Shown here piece by piece: positions 14,105 to 21,971 of a DNA stretch of 28,200 nt. Under the pieces are notes generated by a model, which was given only the letters and a program-made list of their open reading frames with translations, was not told the DNA's origin and did no database searches. Source of the DNA: a virus. The DNA lies in IMG/VR virus record IMGVR_UViG_3300009103_000127, positions 1 through 28,200 of that record; one strand, written 5' to 3'. The translations under genes and the position numbers were made by a program. The stretch's first letter is position 1, and each line of letters opens with the position of its first letter.

Positions 14105-14959
14105 TTAAAATGGTAAACCATCATCATCATCATCAGCGAACATTTTATCAAATTCTGTTGCTTTGGATGTTGCTTTTTTCCCTTGATTTTCGAGATTAAA
14201 GTTATTTTCTTTTTCCTTTACCTCAGTAGTATCATTGTCAAATTCACTTATAGGTTCTGATGAAATGTCATCTTCTTCACCACTCTCTTCTTCAGAAATA
14301 AACTTTTGTAGTTCTTCCTTCAGTTTATCATAAGTGTATTTGAATCTTTCTTCTAATAATGAAGGTTGAGTAGCTAACCATTCTTTTACTTCCTTAGCAT
14401 CTTTGCTTAAAGGAGTTTGTTTTGGTTTAGGTCTTAAACTTAATGAAAAACCAGGTCTATCAACAACTTTAGTAGCATTAACTACAAAGTCAAATCCAGC
14501 AGCTACATCAGTAAAATCTCCATAATCCTCATCATCAGCAATTGATAACAATTCCATGTAAAGTGTTTTACTGAATTCGAATAAACGAACACCCTTATCT
14601 TCTTCGCCTCTAACAATTACAGGGGCAAATACTCTCATTTTAGGGTATAACTTTTTAGCTAGTCTCCAGTTTTCAGGTTCAGATGTTTTTCTCAATTTTG
14701 CAGTAAAATCAACAATTGGGTCATCTTCTCCCCAATTAGTTAATGCCATAATAGGAAATTTTCCTACTCCGTAGTGCATCATAATTTCATGAAAAGGATC
14801 ATTAGTAACTTCATGTGCCGAAGGAACAAATCTAATTTGATATTTCCCCTCTTGTTTAGGTTTCCAATAAATTAAGGTATAATCCTTTTTTTCTCTGTTT
14901 TGCGAGTTTGATTGCTTATTTAAGGTATTCAATCTCGACTTAATAGCATTTAAATCCAT
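14105..14959 (-). CDS. gp32: ssDNA-binding protein, gp32-like, without the zinc site
   Basis: This protein coats ssDNA and coordinates replication, recombination and repair proteins. The 284-residue protein starts with a Lys/Arg/Asn-rich segment like the gp32 cooperativity arm (MDLNAIKSRLNTLNKQS). An OB-like core follows (from 'YTLIYWKPKQEGKYQIRFVPS' to about 215), then a long acidic linker ending MFADDDDDGLPF, the partner-docking tail. T4 gp32 holds structural zinc through one His and three Cys. This protein has no cysteine at all, so the zinc subdomain is missing or replaced. It heads the replication operon behind a promoter-like pair. The A/U-rich leader would allow autogenous repression as in T4, but that is inference. 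Confidence 0.85.
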   Translation of the reverse strand: MDLNAIKSRLNTLNKQSNSQNREKKDYTLIYWKPKQEGKYQIRFVPSAHEVTNDPFHEIMMHYGVGKFPIMALTNWGEDDPIVDFTAKLRKTSEPENWRLAKKLYPKMRVFAPVIVRGEEDKGVRLFEFSKTLYMELLSIADDEDYGDFTDVAAGFDFVVNATKVVDRPGFSLSLRPKPKQTPLSKDAKEVKEWLATQPSLLEERFKYTYDKLKEELQKFISEEESGEEDDISSEPISEFDNDTTEVKEKENNFNLENQGKKATSKATEFDKMFADDDDDGLPF

Positions 14960-14986
14960 TTAGTAAGTTTTAATAATTAATTGTAA

Positions 14987-15018
14987 TAAATATAATAAAA
15001 ATTGATTTGGGGGCCAAA
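14987..15018 (-). promoter_or_regulatory. Candidate early/middle promoter for the replication operon
   Basis: On the coding strand TTTGG (15014-15018) is followed after 19 bases by TATATTTA (14987-14994). The box ends 27 bases before the gp32 ATG. Boxes and spacing are identical to those at 1819 and 4603. The upstream box is also part of a small hairpin (15005-15019). Confidence 0.5.
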
Positions 15019-15019
15019 T
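14995..15019 (-). terminator. Possible weak intrinsic terminator after the polymerase unit
   Basis: The coding strand has ATTTGG-CCC-CCAAAT (15005-15019), a 6-bp stem with a 3-base loop, followed by CAATTTTTATT. It overlaps the stop codon of the 156-residue gene and the -33 box of the gp32 promoter candidate, so it may be chance or a shared terminator/promoter. Confidence 0.3.
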
Positions 15020-15489
15020 TATAATTCAATTATTTTATGAATTTTTGTATTTAGCTGTTTTAACTCATTATGTTGAGTTAATAAAACGCAGTTTTTATAG
15101 TGTTGCCAGTCTATGGGGAATTTAGTATCTACAACTCCACCATTCAGGCTTTTTATAAGTTCATTTAAAGCATTTATAGTGTACAAGGTGTTTGTTTCTT
15201 TTTTTCTATGAACTAAAATTGTATTATCAGGAATTTCTTGAACATTACCTTGATCCACATTATAAGTGATAACATATTCCTCATTGCTCTTAATATAAAG
15301 AACAAACATTTTATTATACATTATAGAATATTGGGAAGAAAGATCTTTTACTAACCCATCAACCCCTTCTAATGTTGTGAAGGTGCAAAATAATTTGTTA
15401 TTCAAGTCTCCTATATTTAGCGGGTTTTCAAAATCGTATTTCTCCCTATAAATACTATCTGTGTTATTCAAAATCGTAGTTTGTTCCAT
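15019..15489 (-). CDS. Unknown protein paired with the family A polymerase
   Basis: The 156-residue protein (MEQTTILNNTDSIYREKYDF...) is soluble, with alternating beta-like segments ('KLFCTFTTLEGVDGLVKDLS', 'KMFVLYIKSNEEYVITYNVD', 'NTILVHRKKETNTLYTINALNELI') and a basic C-terminal helix. I recognise no family. Its first 26 bases overlap the end of the polymerase gene, which suggests coupled translation and perhaps a polymerase accessory role. It is last in its unit, before the gp32 promoter candidate. Confidence 0.75.
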   Translation of the reverse strand: MEQTTILNNTDSIYREKYDFENPLNIGDLNNKLFCTFTTLEGVDGLVKDLSSQYSIMYNKMFVLYIKSNEEYVITYNVDQGNVQEIPDNTILVHRKKETNTLYTINALNELIKSLNGGVVDTKFPIDWQHYKNCVLLTQHNELKQLNTKIHKIIEL

Positions 15490-16732
15490 GTTTAAGTTTT
15501 ACTTTTAATCCATATCTTTTAAAGATATTCTTTATATCTTCTATTAAATATTCTTCATCATCTGCTAAATCAAATAAAAACGCATCATACGTGTATAATA
15601 CCAATTTTGATTTTTTAAATATTATTCTTTTTAATATATGCCTCAATATACGAACATTAAGTGACGTCTCCAAATTTTGTAGCAGATAATTAAATAATTT
15701 TTGTGGGTTCATGTTATCTAATTTATCTTTTTCAAACCTGTATTTTGAAATCATACATTCAATGTAACCATCATTGTTAAATTTTTCCCATAATTCATCT
15801 ACATACTTTTGAACTTTTTGAAAAAATTCTAAGTCCTTATATTGTTTAAATACCCCACCATATAATTGTTTAAATGTTAATTCCTTAGCTTTTTTGTAAT
15901 CAACCTTATACATTTTTGCAAAGGAAGCATGAATGTCATCAGTATCGAATTTATAATCAACAAGATGAGCAGCAAGAGTAGGATGATAGGCAGAAATATC
16001 AATCTCAACAAACTTATCATTATCTGGTATAAATGCTTTACGGCAGCCATTTTCTTTATTTAATGCTGCAAAGTTAATCCCTCCGAACCTATTTGAGGGT
16101 CTTGTTGTTGTGGTTCTAAAGTTATACTGTGTGTACACTTTATCCGTGCTACCACGATCGAAGTAGTCTTCGAAGAGTTGGGGATCCACTCGTATACCAC
16201 TTTTCTCGATAAAGTGGAATAAAAATGGTATTGATTGGTTGTAAAATTTGTTGACAGGTTCATCTTTGTATTGTTTTAAATTATTATAATTTTTTTCACA
16301 AGCTTCATAATGTTTAACAAGAGGAATAATTCGATTAATGTCTAATTTACCCTTGTATCTCTTATAACTATTGAATAATTTGTGTGTTTGAGTTGTTTCT
16401 TTTTCATAACTAGGGGCAGATAAAGATAAATCAATTACCTCATTAGTCCACCAGTAAAAATGCCTAAATTCTTTTCTACCCCAAACATATAACTTATCGA
16501 ATTTATTAATTGATTCTTCAATATACTCGCTGTTTAATGACATAGCTTCGCTATGGTCTAATGTTAAAATATATCCCTTGGTTGCTTCAAATGGTCTAAT
16601 GTAAACTAAACTAACATCTGTAATTGTTGGATGTGTTTTATCAGAGTAGGGTATTACCTCTATATAAGCTTCCTTATAACCTTTTTTATTGAATTCGTTT
16701 AATTGTCTTTTGGTTTCTACTATATAGAACAT
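15464..16732 (-). CDS. polA: Compact family A DNA polymerase with a degenerate exonuclease region
   Basis: The 422-residue protein has the polymerase motifs of the Pol I family. 'RTTTTRPSNRFGGINFAALN' (206-225) matches the TATGRLSS...NLQNIP segment. Motif A is 'FVEIDISAYHPTLAAHL' (241-257, metal-binding D245). Motif B is 'KKAKELTFKQLYGG' (280-293, with K283, F287, Y291). Motif C is 'LYTYDAFLFD' (379-388, D383), where the usual HDE reads YDA. Both catalytic aspartates are present, so activity is likely. Residues 1-100 are placed like a 3'-5' exonuclease domain, but the DxE motif is not present (EAYIEVIPYSD), so proofreading looks lost. T4-like phages normally encode a family B polymerase, so this is unusual beside gp32, gp41 and uvsX homologues. 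Confidence 0.8.
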   Translation of the reverse strand: MFYIVETKRQLNEFNKKGYKEAYIEVIPYSDKTHPTITDVSLVYIRPFEATKGYILTLDHSEAMSLNSEYIEESINKFDKLYVWGRKEFRHFYWWTNEVIDLSLSAPSYEKETTQTHKLFNSYKRYKGKLDINRIIPLVKHYEACEKNYNNLKQYKDEPVNKFYNQSIPFLFHFIEKSGIRVDPQLFEDYFDRGSTDKVYTQYNFRTTTTRPSNRFGGINFAALNKENGCRKAFIPDNDKFVEIDISAYHPTLAAHLVDYKFDTDDIHASFAKMYKVDYKKAKELTFKQLYGGVFKQYKDLEFFQKVQKYVDELWEKFNNDGYIECMISKYRFEKDKLDNMNPQKLFNYLLQNLETSLNVRILRHILKRIIFKKSKLVLYTYDAFLFDLADDEEYLIEDIKNIFKRYGLKVKLKHGTNYDFE

Positions 16733-16736
16733 ATAG

Positions 16737-16768
16737 TGAATATAATGAGGAAAATTTAATTAGGCAAG
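16737..16768 (-). promoter_or_regulatory. Weaker candidate early/middle promoter for the polymerase unit
   Basis: CTTGC (16764-16768) and TATATTCA (16737-16744) on the coding strand have the same 19-base spacing as the three stronger copies, sharing TTG and 7 of 8 bases of the downstream box. The box ends only 4 bases before the ATG, so the transcript would be almost leaderless. The match may be chance. Confidence 0.3.
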
Positions 16769-17425
16769 GTATCTTTCAAAGTATAACCTAAAACCCCACC
16801 AATTATTATTCTTTTCAGTTAAAGATAATATCCTTGAATTGGTTGAAAAGGAAGATTGGGTATTTTCTAAATCCCAAGGGAGAAAAGCAACTTCATACAA
16901 ATCAAAAGCCACTGTGGGATTTTTTTCTTTAAATTTTGTGTAAGTTTCTTTATTTATTTCCATATATTGAATTTCATTTATTTTTTTAGCAAAATACCTT
17001 CGATATTCTCCTACTCTTATATCTTCAGGGGTAGGAGTAGATTTGAATTGGGTAGGGATTGATCTTGGTGATGATGAATTAGGATCGGGATAAGATGTAA
17101 TAAGGAAATTATTGGGTATTAAATCAATACCCCCTATAGGGTAGGGGGGAGTAGGATCATTTGTTATATAAAGATCTTCATCTTCTTTTAGGGAATAAAC
17201 ATTATTATCAGCTATAGGTAAATTATGAAATTCTTCTTTAAGAGGTAAAATAGGTATTAATTTTTCTTGGGTTAAAGATTCAAAATTTCTCCCAGCAAAT
17301 ATTTCTCCATTTGAAGTCTTATAATAATACCCTATATATTCTTTATCTGTGGAGAAGGATTTATATTCTTGTCCATTAGTGAAAAGATTTAGTGTTACTT
17401 GGGATTTAGGGTAATATTGGGGCAT
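16760..17425 (-). CDS. Unknown virion protein of the baseplate block
   Basis: The 221-residue protein has no membrane segment or known catalytic motif. The N-terminal part ('YPKSQVTLNLFTNGQEY', 'YIGYYYKTSNGEIFAGRNFES') and a Pro/Ser-rich middle (100-130) suggest an extended structural protein. The C-terminal half is helical and aromatic ('YRRYFAKKINEIQYMEINKETYTKF', 'NNNWWGFRLYFERYLA'). It follows the hub gene by 6 bases and is last in the late baseplate unit. A baseplate or fibre-connector role is inferred from position only. Confidence 0.72.
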   Translation of the reverse strand: MPQYYPKSQVTLNLFTNGQEYKSFSTDKEYIGYYYKTSNGEIFAGRNFESLTQEKLIPILPLKEEFHNLPIADNNVYSLKEDEDLYITNDPTPPYPIGGIDLIPNNFLITSYPDPNSSSPRSIPTQFKSTPTPEDIRVGEYRRYFAKKINEIQYMEINKETYTKFKEKNPTVAFDLYEVAFLPWDLENTQSSFSTNSRILSLTEKNNNWWGFRLYFERYLA

Positions 17426-17431
17426 AGTTTA

Positions 17432-20400
17432 TTAACTTGGGATTATAATTTCTTCAGTTCCATCTAAAGCAACTAATTCTGTTAAGGTGGTATTCTCATC
17501 AACCATAGTATAACCATTTAATCTAAAAAAGGATGCTATTGTACTAATATAACTATTGGTTCCTCGAGCTCCTGTTGAGTATATTTTTACAAATTCTTTA
17601 ATCTTTCCAGTATAGGTAAATTCATAACCAGGGAGATAAGGATTATAACCTTCCCTTAATGCTACTTCTTCAGAAAAATAGGGTTTTATTTTTTTGGTTT
17701 TTCCTATGGGGTAAGATCTGGAGATTTTAATTTCTTTTCCTGATGGGTCAAATTTATTTGTACCCGTGGCTACACCATAAAGATAATCTAATTGCCAAAC
17801 GATTCCATCTTTTAGAGAATCAAATGCCTTATTTGCCCCTGAATCTGTATTACCAATATTTGCGGGGTTATTAAATCTAAATGATCTTGTTCCATTTACA
17901 CTATCCCCTCCCAATCCAGGTGGACCTGAACCCCTAGGATTTGCATGGAATCCTTCTTTGTTTACCATAATCATAGCTAATATTTTTAACCCTCTTGTTA
18001 TTTTAGTACCTTGTGAGGTAGTTCCTGTAAGTGCTTTTAATTCGGGGATATAATATTTGAGAACATCTGAACCGAAACTTGATTTTTTATCATATTTTAT
18101 TGTTTTATACTTATTACCTGGGTTCATCCATTCGGGGACGTCTGCTTCTCCTCTAACCCAATAATCCTCTGTATCCCAACCTGGGGGTTCAACAGGACCT
18201 TCATCAAGTTTAGTAATATCCCCCCCTTTGGCCAGTATTTCTTTTGTAGAATATGTTTTTATTTCTTTAATATTTTTTGAATTAGAGGTGGCGATAGTTG
18301 ATAATGAAGTTTCCCACCCATTATCAGATATTTTATGGTCTACCCCAGTAATAATAAATTCTAATTCATCCCCATAATTAGAAGGTAAAAACTTAGTATT
18401 AACTTTAAGTTTATTATAAATTTTAATCCCCCCTATCCCATCCATACTAACTTTCATATTAAAGGGCATAAAACCCACCGAACTTTTAGCAGAATTAGAT
18501 AAAATTGAGGATTTAGCTTGATAGAATTTATTCCATTTTTCTATAACAGATTGATTAATGGGGATAACCTCATCATTAAATAATGGATGTACATTAGTAG
18601 TATAACCTAATAACGGTTCTCTATTTACAAGAAAATTTTTATAATTTTCTATTACATTTTCATTTTGGTCTTCTAATTTATCAATTTTAGTTCCTTTTGA
18701 TTTAAATTTTTTAGCATCAACAATATTATTTTTAAATCTATCTAATATCCCCTCATTCCATTTTGAAAATGCGGTTGCTTCTAAACCCGGAATAGAACCT
18801 TGGGAAGTAGCCCCTATGGTTATCATAGTAGCATATTTTTTATTAATTTCAGTAGTAATTCCTATCTTATTAACAAAAGTTGAAAGATTTGTAGTTCCCT
18901 CATCATCAAAATCATTAACTTCTTTATACCCAAAAACCTCTAAAACTGCATCCTCCTCAGAATCCTTACGAACCCCAAATTCATCTTTTATTTCATCTAA
19001 CCCAGGAATTGGGGTTTGATCTATTAATCGAATTTCATTATTTTCTTTAATAACAGGTTCTATATTGTTTACCATCCCCAAACATTCATTAATGTCTTTA
19101 CATAATTCTTTTAAAACTTTAAAAACACTTACTTCATCCCTAGTATCCACCTTATCAAAAATTTTTATTAACCTATCAAAAGAAAAATAAATATTCATAA
19201 TAAGTCCATATTTAATACCCTTTCTTGTAGCTATAAATTGATCTAACCCAGGGTTAATTTTGTTTTTTTTAGGGTAAGCATAGAAATTTTTATTTCTAAC
19301 TATAAGTTTTTTAGGGTTTGATGAAATGGAGTTATCTGTTACATAACATATGTTTTTGCTTCTTGAGGTATTTATAGTTATTAGGGGTTTTTTAGTTGAT
19401 TCTATTTTAGGAATAATTCTTTCTTCGAAAAAATCTAGAAAAACTCCCAATTTCATATAATAAGATGAAAGGTTATTAACCCCCGTTATAAAACCCGCAA
19501 AGGCATTCCTAAATCTGGATGAATTATAATACGGATAGCCTATAGCTTTTTTAAATTTATCAAAATCTGTTTTGGATGGAAACATTTTATGTGGTATCAT
19601 TTTAGTATCTTGAATAGTACTTTCAAATTTAGTTCCTAATCCAGAAGCTCTCTGGTATTCCATAACTCGGGTTAAATAAGCAGAAATTCTATTTTTTTGA
19701 GCACCCCCATATTCTTCATATTGAATTTTACTTTCATCCTCTTCCTCAGGTAATTCTGTATCTAATTCTTCTGTATTTAACCTATTATCTCCTGTTCCTC
19801 CAGCAAATTGTTGATAAACAGCAAATTGATAAAAACTTTTAAGTAGAAAACTAAGAGACATTCCCCAAAAATTTAATTCTGTAGTACTGGTAATCATAGA
19901 AGGTTGAAACCAACTAATACTGTAGTTACCCTCGGGGGTATTAAGATCCAAAACTCCTGGTAATGTTGGGTATGTTCTACCTGCTTCAGTTGTTTCAATT
20001 ACTTCTCCTTCCTCAAAAACTTGTCCTAAATCTTCTGTTAGTTTGGTTGTGTCCTCATATCTATTTACTTGCCTACCCCCCTTTGTATCATCATTCACAT
20101 TCACAAGAAGATATCTATATATAGCATACATTAACCCCTTTTCTATGTATTCGTTATCTTTTATGAATTTGGTGTTGGCATCAATTAAACCCTTAAAGGA
20201 TGGAGCAGAACTAATATCTACATCAATTTTTAACCATTCTAAATTCCTTTCAAATGAAACTCGTCTAGTTACTACATTACCATCTAAATCACCTAATTCT
20301 GAATCTGTTGCTCCAGTATTTATATCGTCTCCAACAGTACCTATAATATTACCATCTTCATCAAATTCAAATTCAACTATTTCTATATTTTGAGGAATAT

Positions 20401-21658
20401 TAGGTTGTGGTATATCTCCTTTATCTAAAAGTTCTCGACTTTGTTGTTCTATTGTTTTAACAGAATAACCAATAAATTGTTCTTGTTTAAATAGGGGTCC
20501 AATGTTTGTGTATATGGTTTTCCATGCAGGGCTATCAAAATATGGAACAAAGTCTTGGAGTAGGATAAGATTTGAGAATTTTGCCTCAGATCTCCTACTA
20601 AAATCCAAAAGTTCTGTGGAGATAAAACTTGCTTTTTTTGTTATATAGTTGTTATATATGTCTGTTAGGTAATCTTCTAAATTGGGGAAAATTTCTTCAT
20701 AAAATTGTTCTTGGGTTGCAACCACCTTTCCAAATTTTCTTTGGTTATCTGCTAAAACTACGTCACTAAATACATTGTCTCTTTTACCTATGGGGGGTAG
20801 ATTAGCTCTTAAGGATTCAATTATATCCCCCAAACTTATTACTTCTAATTTAATATCATAAGTACCATCATCTTGAAATGTCCATGAAAAATTAGAAACA
20901 GTACCAAATATTCCTTCATAGTTTCCATCAGTATTCTCCCTTTTTTTATCTATTTCGGGTATCCATTTAGAATAGTCAGATTTTTTAAATTCATCATCAA
21001 AAAATTTTTCATCAATTAATGAAGAATACATGGTTTGTAATTCACCCTCATTATCTATATACTTATCATACCCCCACTCTACAAAAATAGAATAACCTAA
21101 CCTTAAATATAAAGTATCAATAATATTAAATTGAACCCTATTATGGGCTTTTATTTTAATTGTTGTTTTTTTTATAGAACCCCTATTCAAACATTTAAGA
21201 TTAGCATCTACAATCCCAGGCATAGGAACATACCCAAAATTTGTACCACCTATACCATAAGCCCCTTCAGGATTAAAAAAGGATTTAATTCCTGCCTTAT
21301 TTCCCTCAAAATGGTTTACATATTTATTTACATCTTTGGTGGGATCATTATAATATTCTGTTTCCCTTTCATTTTCATAAGTACTTAACCCATTAAATAA
21401 AACCCAATTTTTAGCTAATTTCCCCCCATCTGAGATTGAACCAGAGGGGATAGGTTGGGAATTTGGTAGATCCTTAGTAACCTCCTCGTATTTTCTAGGT
21501 GTAAGTTCAACTCCTGAGGCTATTTTGATCCAAGCATTTCTAGAATTTAGGTAAGTGATTTGTTCTAAGGTTCTTTGGGTTGAGCCATGGAGTTTTTGTC
21601 GGGCAATTATTTGCCTATTTACATATTTCTCAAAAGGTTCTCCTATTAAATTTGACAT
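17432..21658 (-). CDS. Giant baseplate hub protein with a C-terminal muramidase-like domain
   Basis: The 1408-residue protein is the largest in the window. Early sequence ('GFVP'-like 'FGYVPMPGIVDANLKCLNRGSIKKTTIKIKAHN') and a segment near residue 1100 ('ITGVDHKISDNGWETSLSTIATS') are typical of gp27/gpD-like hub proteins that cap the tail tube. From about 1195 to 1385 lies a separate domain with 'MVNKEGFHANPRG' and 'SFRFNNPANIGNTD'. This resembles the catalytic-Glu and RNNNPGNI signatures of lysozyme/transglycosylase-like phage enzymes, so it may open the peptidoglycan during injection. T4 splits these jobs between gp27 (391 residues) and gp5 (575). It lies between the LysM-like gene and the 221-residue gene. 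The middle 700 residues are unassigned. Confidence 0.78.
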   Translation of the reverse strand: MSNLIGEPFEKYVNRQIIARQKLHGSTQRTLEQITYLNSRNAWIKIASGVELTPRKYEEVTKDLPNSQPIPSGSISDGGKLAKNWVLFNGLSTYENERETEYYNDPTKDVNKYVNHFEGNKAGIKSFFNPEGAYGIGGTNFGYVPMPGIVDANLKCLNRGSIKKTTIKIKAHNRVQFNIIDTLYLRLGYSIFVEWGYDKYIDNEGELQTMYSSLIDEKFFDDEFKKSDYSKWIPEIDKKRENTDGNYEGIFGTVSNFSWTFQDDGTYDIKLEVISLGDIIESLRANLPPIGKRDNVFSDVVLADNQRKFGKVVATQEQFYEEIFPNLEDYLTDIYNNYITKKASFISTELLDFSRRSEAKFSNLILLQDFVPYFDSPAWKTIYTNIGPLFKQEQFIGYSVKTIEQQSRELLDKGDIPQPNIPQNIEIVEFEFDEDGNIIGTVGDDINTGATDSELGDLDGNVVTRRVSFERNLEWLKIDVDISSAPSFKGLIDANTKFIKDNEYIEKGLMYAIYRYLLVNVNDDTKGGRQVNRYEDTTKLTEDLGQVFEEGEVIETTEAGRTYPTLPGVLDLNTPEGNYSISWFQPSMITSTTELNFWGMSLSFLLKSFYQFAVYQQFAGGTGDNRLNTEELDTELPEEEDESKIQYEEYGGAQKNRISAYLTRVMEYQRASGLGTKFESTIQDTKMIPHKMFPSKTDFDKFKKAIGYPYYNSSRFRNAFAGFITGVNNLSSYYMKLGVFLDFFEERIIPKIESTKKPLITINTSRSKNICYVTDNSISSNPKKLIVRNKNFYAYPKKNKINPGLDQFIATRKGIKYGLIMNIYFSFDRLIKIFDKVDTRDEVSVFKVLKELCKDINECLGMVNNIEPVIKENNEIRLIDQTPIPGLDEIKDEFGVRKDSEEDAVLEVFGYKEVNDFDDEGTTNLSTFVNKIGITTEINKKYATMITIGATSQGSIPGLEATAFSKWNEGILDRFKNNIVDAKKFKSKGTKIDKLEDQNENVIENYKNFLVNREPLLGYTTNVHPLFNDEVIPINQSVIEKWNKFYQAKSSILSNSAKSSVGFMPFNMKVSMDGIGGIKIYNKLKVNTKFLPSNYGDELEFIITGVDHKISDNGWETSLSTIATSNSKNIKEIKTYSTKEILAKGGDITKLDEGPVEPPGWDTEDYWVRGEADVPEWMNPGNKYKTIKYDKKSSFGSDVLKYYIPELKALTGTTSQGTKITRGLKILAMIMVNKEGFHANPRGSGPPGLGGDSVNGTRSFRFNNPANIGNTDSGANKAFDSLKDGIVWQLDYLYGVATGTNKFDPSGKEIKISRSYPIGKTKKIKPYFSEEVALREGYNPYLPGYEFTYTGKIKEFVKIYSTGARGTNSYISTIASFFRLNGYTMVDENTTLTELVALDGTEEIIIPS

Positions 21659-21662
21659 AACT

Positions 21663-21962
21663 TTATTTATTTATTTTTTCATATTCTACTATATAGGGGG
21701 TTGGATTAGATGGAACTCGAATTTGGGACCCTATTGGGGGGATTATGGAATTCTGATTGAAATCTCCATTTGCAATAGATATTACCCACCATAAAGTTGG
21801 ATCACTATAATATTTTAAAGCTAGAGTATCATATCTATCCCCTACTGTAGTGAAAATATAGATATCACTAAAGGATCTTGGAATTTCGGGATACCTAACA
21901 GTTTTGTACATAGGTTTTTTTGAGGGTGAAAGTGTTTGGGGCATATTTCTATATCTTCTCAT
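21663..21962 (-). CDS. LysM-like baseplate protein (gp53 / tail protein X-like)
   Basis: The 99-residue protein contains a LysM-type segment at about 38-86: 'TTVGDRYDTLALKYYSDPTLWWVISIANGDFNQNSIIPPIGSQIRVP'. The GDRYDTLA start, PTLWWVIxxAN middle and IPxGxxIRVP end are typical of the small LysM-containing baseplate proteins next to hub genes in contractile tails (gp53 of T4, gpX of P2). It probably joins hub and wedges rather than binding murein. It ends 4 bases before the hub gene. An inner ATG at 21944 would shorten it by six residues, and neither start has a Shine-Dalgarno sequence. Confidence 0.78.
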   Translation of the reverse strand: MRRYRNMPQTLSPSKKPMYKTVRYPEIPRSFSDIYIFTTVGDRYDTLALKYYSDPTLWWVISIANGDFNQNSIIPPIGSQIRVPSNPTPYIVEYEKINK

Positions 21963-21971
21963 TCTATATTT

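Noticed and set aside
15449-15456. Another TATTTATA core (coding strand) inside the 156-residue gene; similar cores near 11017 and 24564
   Set aside because: These lie within coding sequence and lack the AAYAAACA extension; in AT-rich DNA isolated 8-base cores are expected by chance.
16060-16263. Minus-strand frame of 67 codons within the polymerase gene
   Set aside because: It overlaps conserved polymerase sequence (the segment before motif A) in another frame and has no protein-like features.
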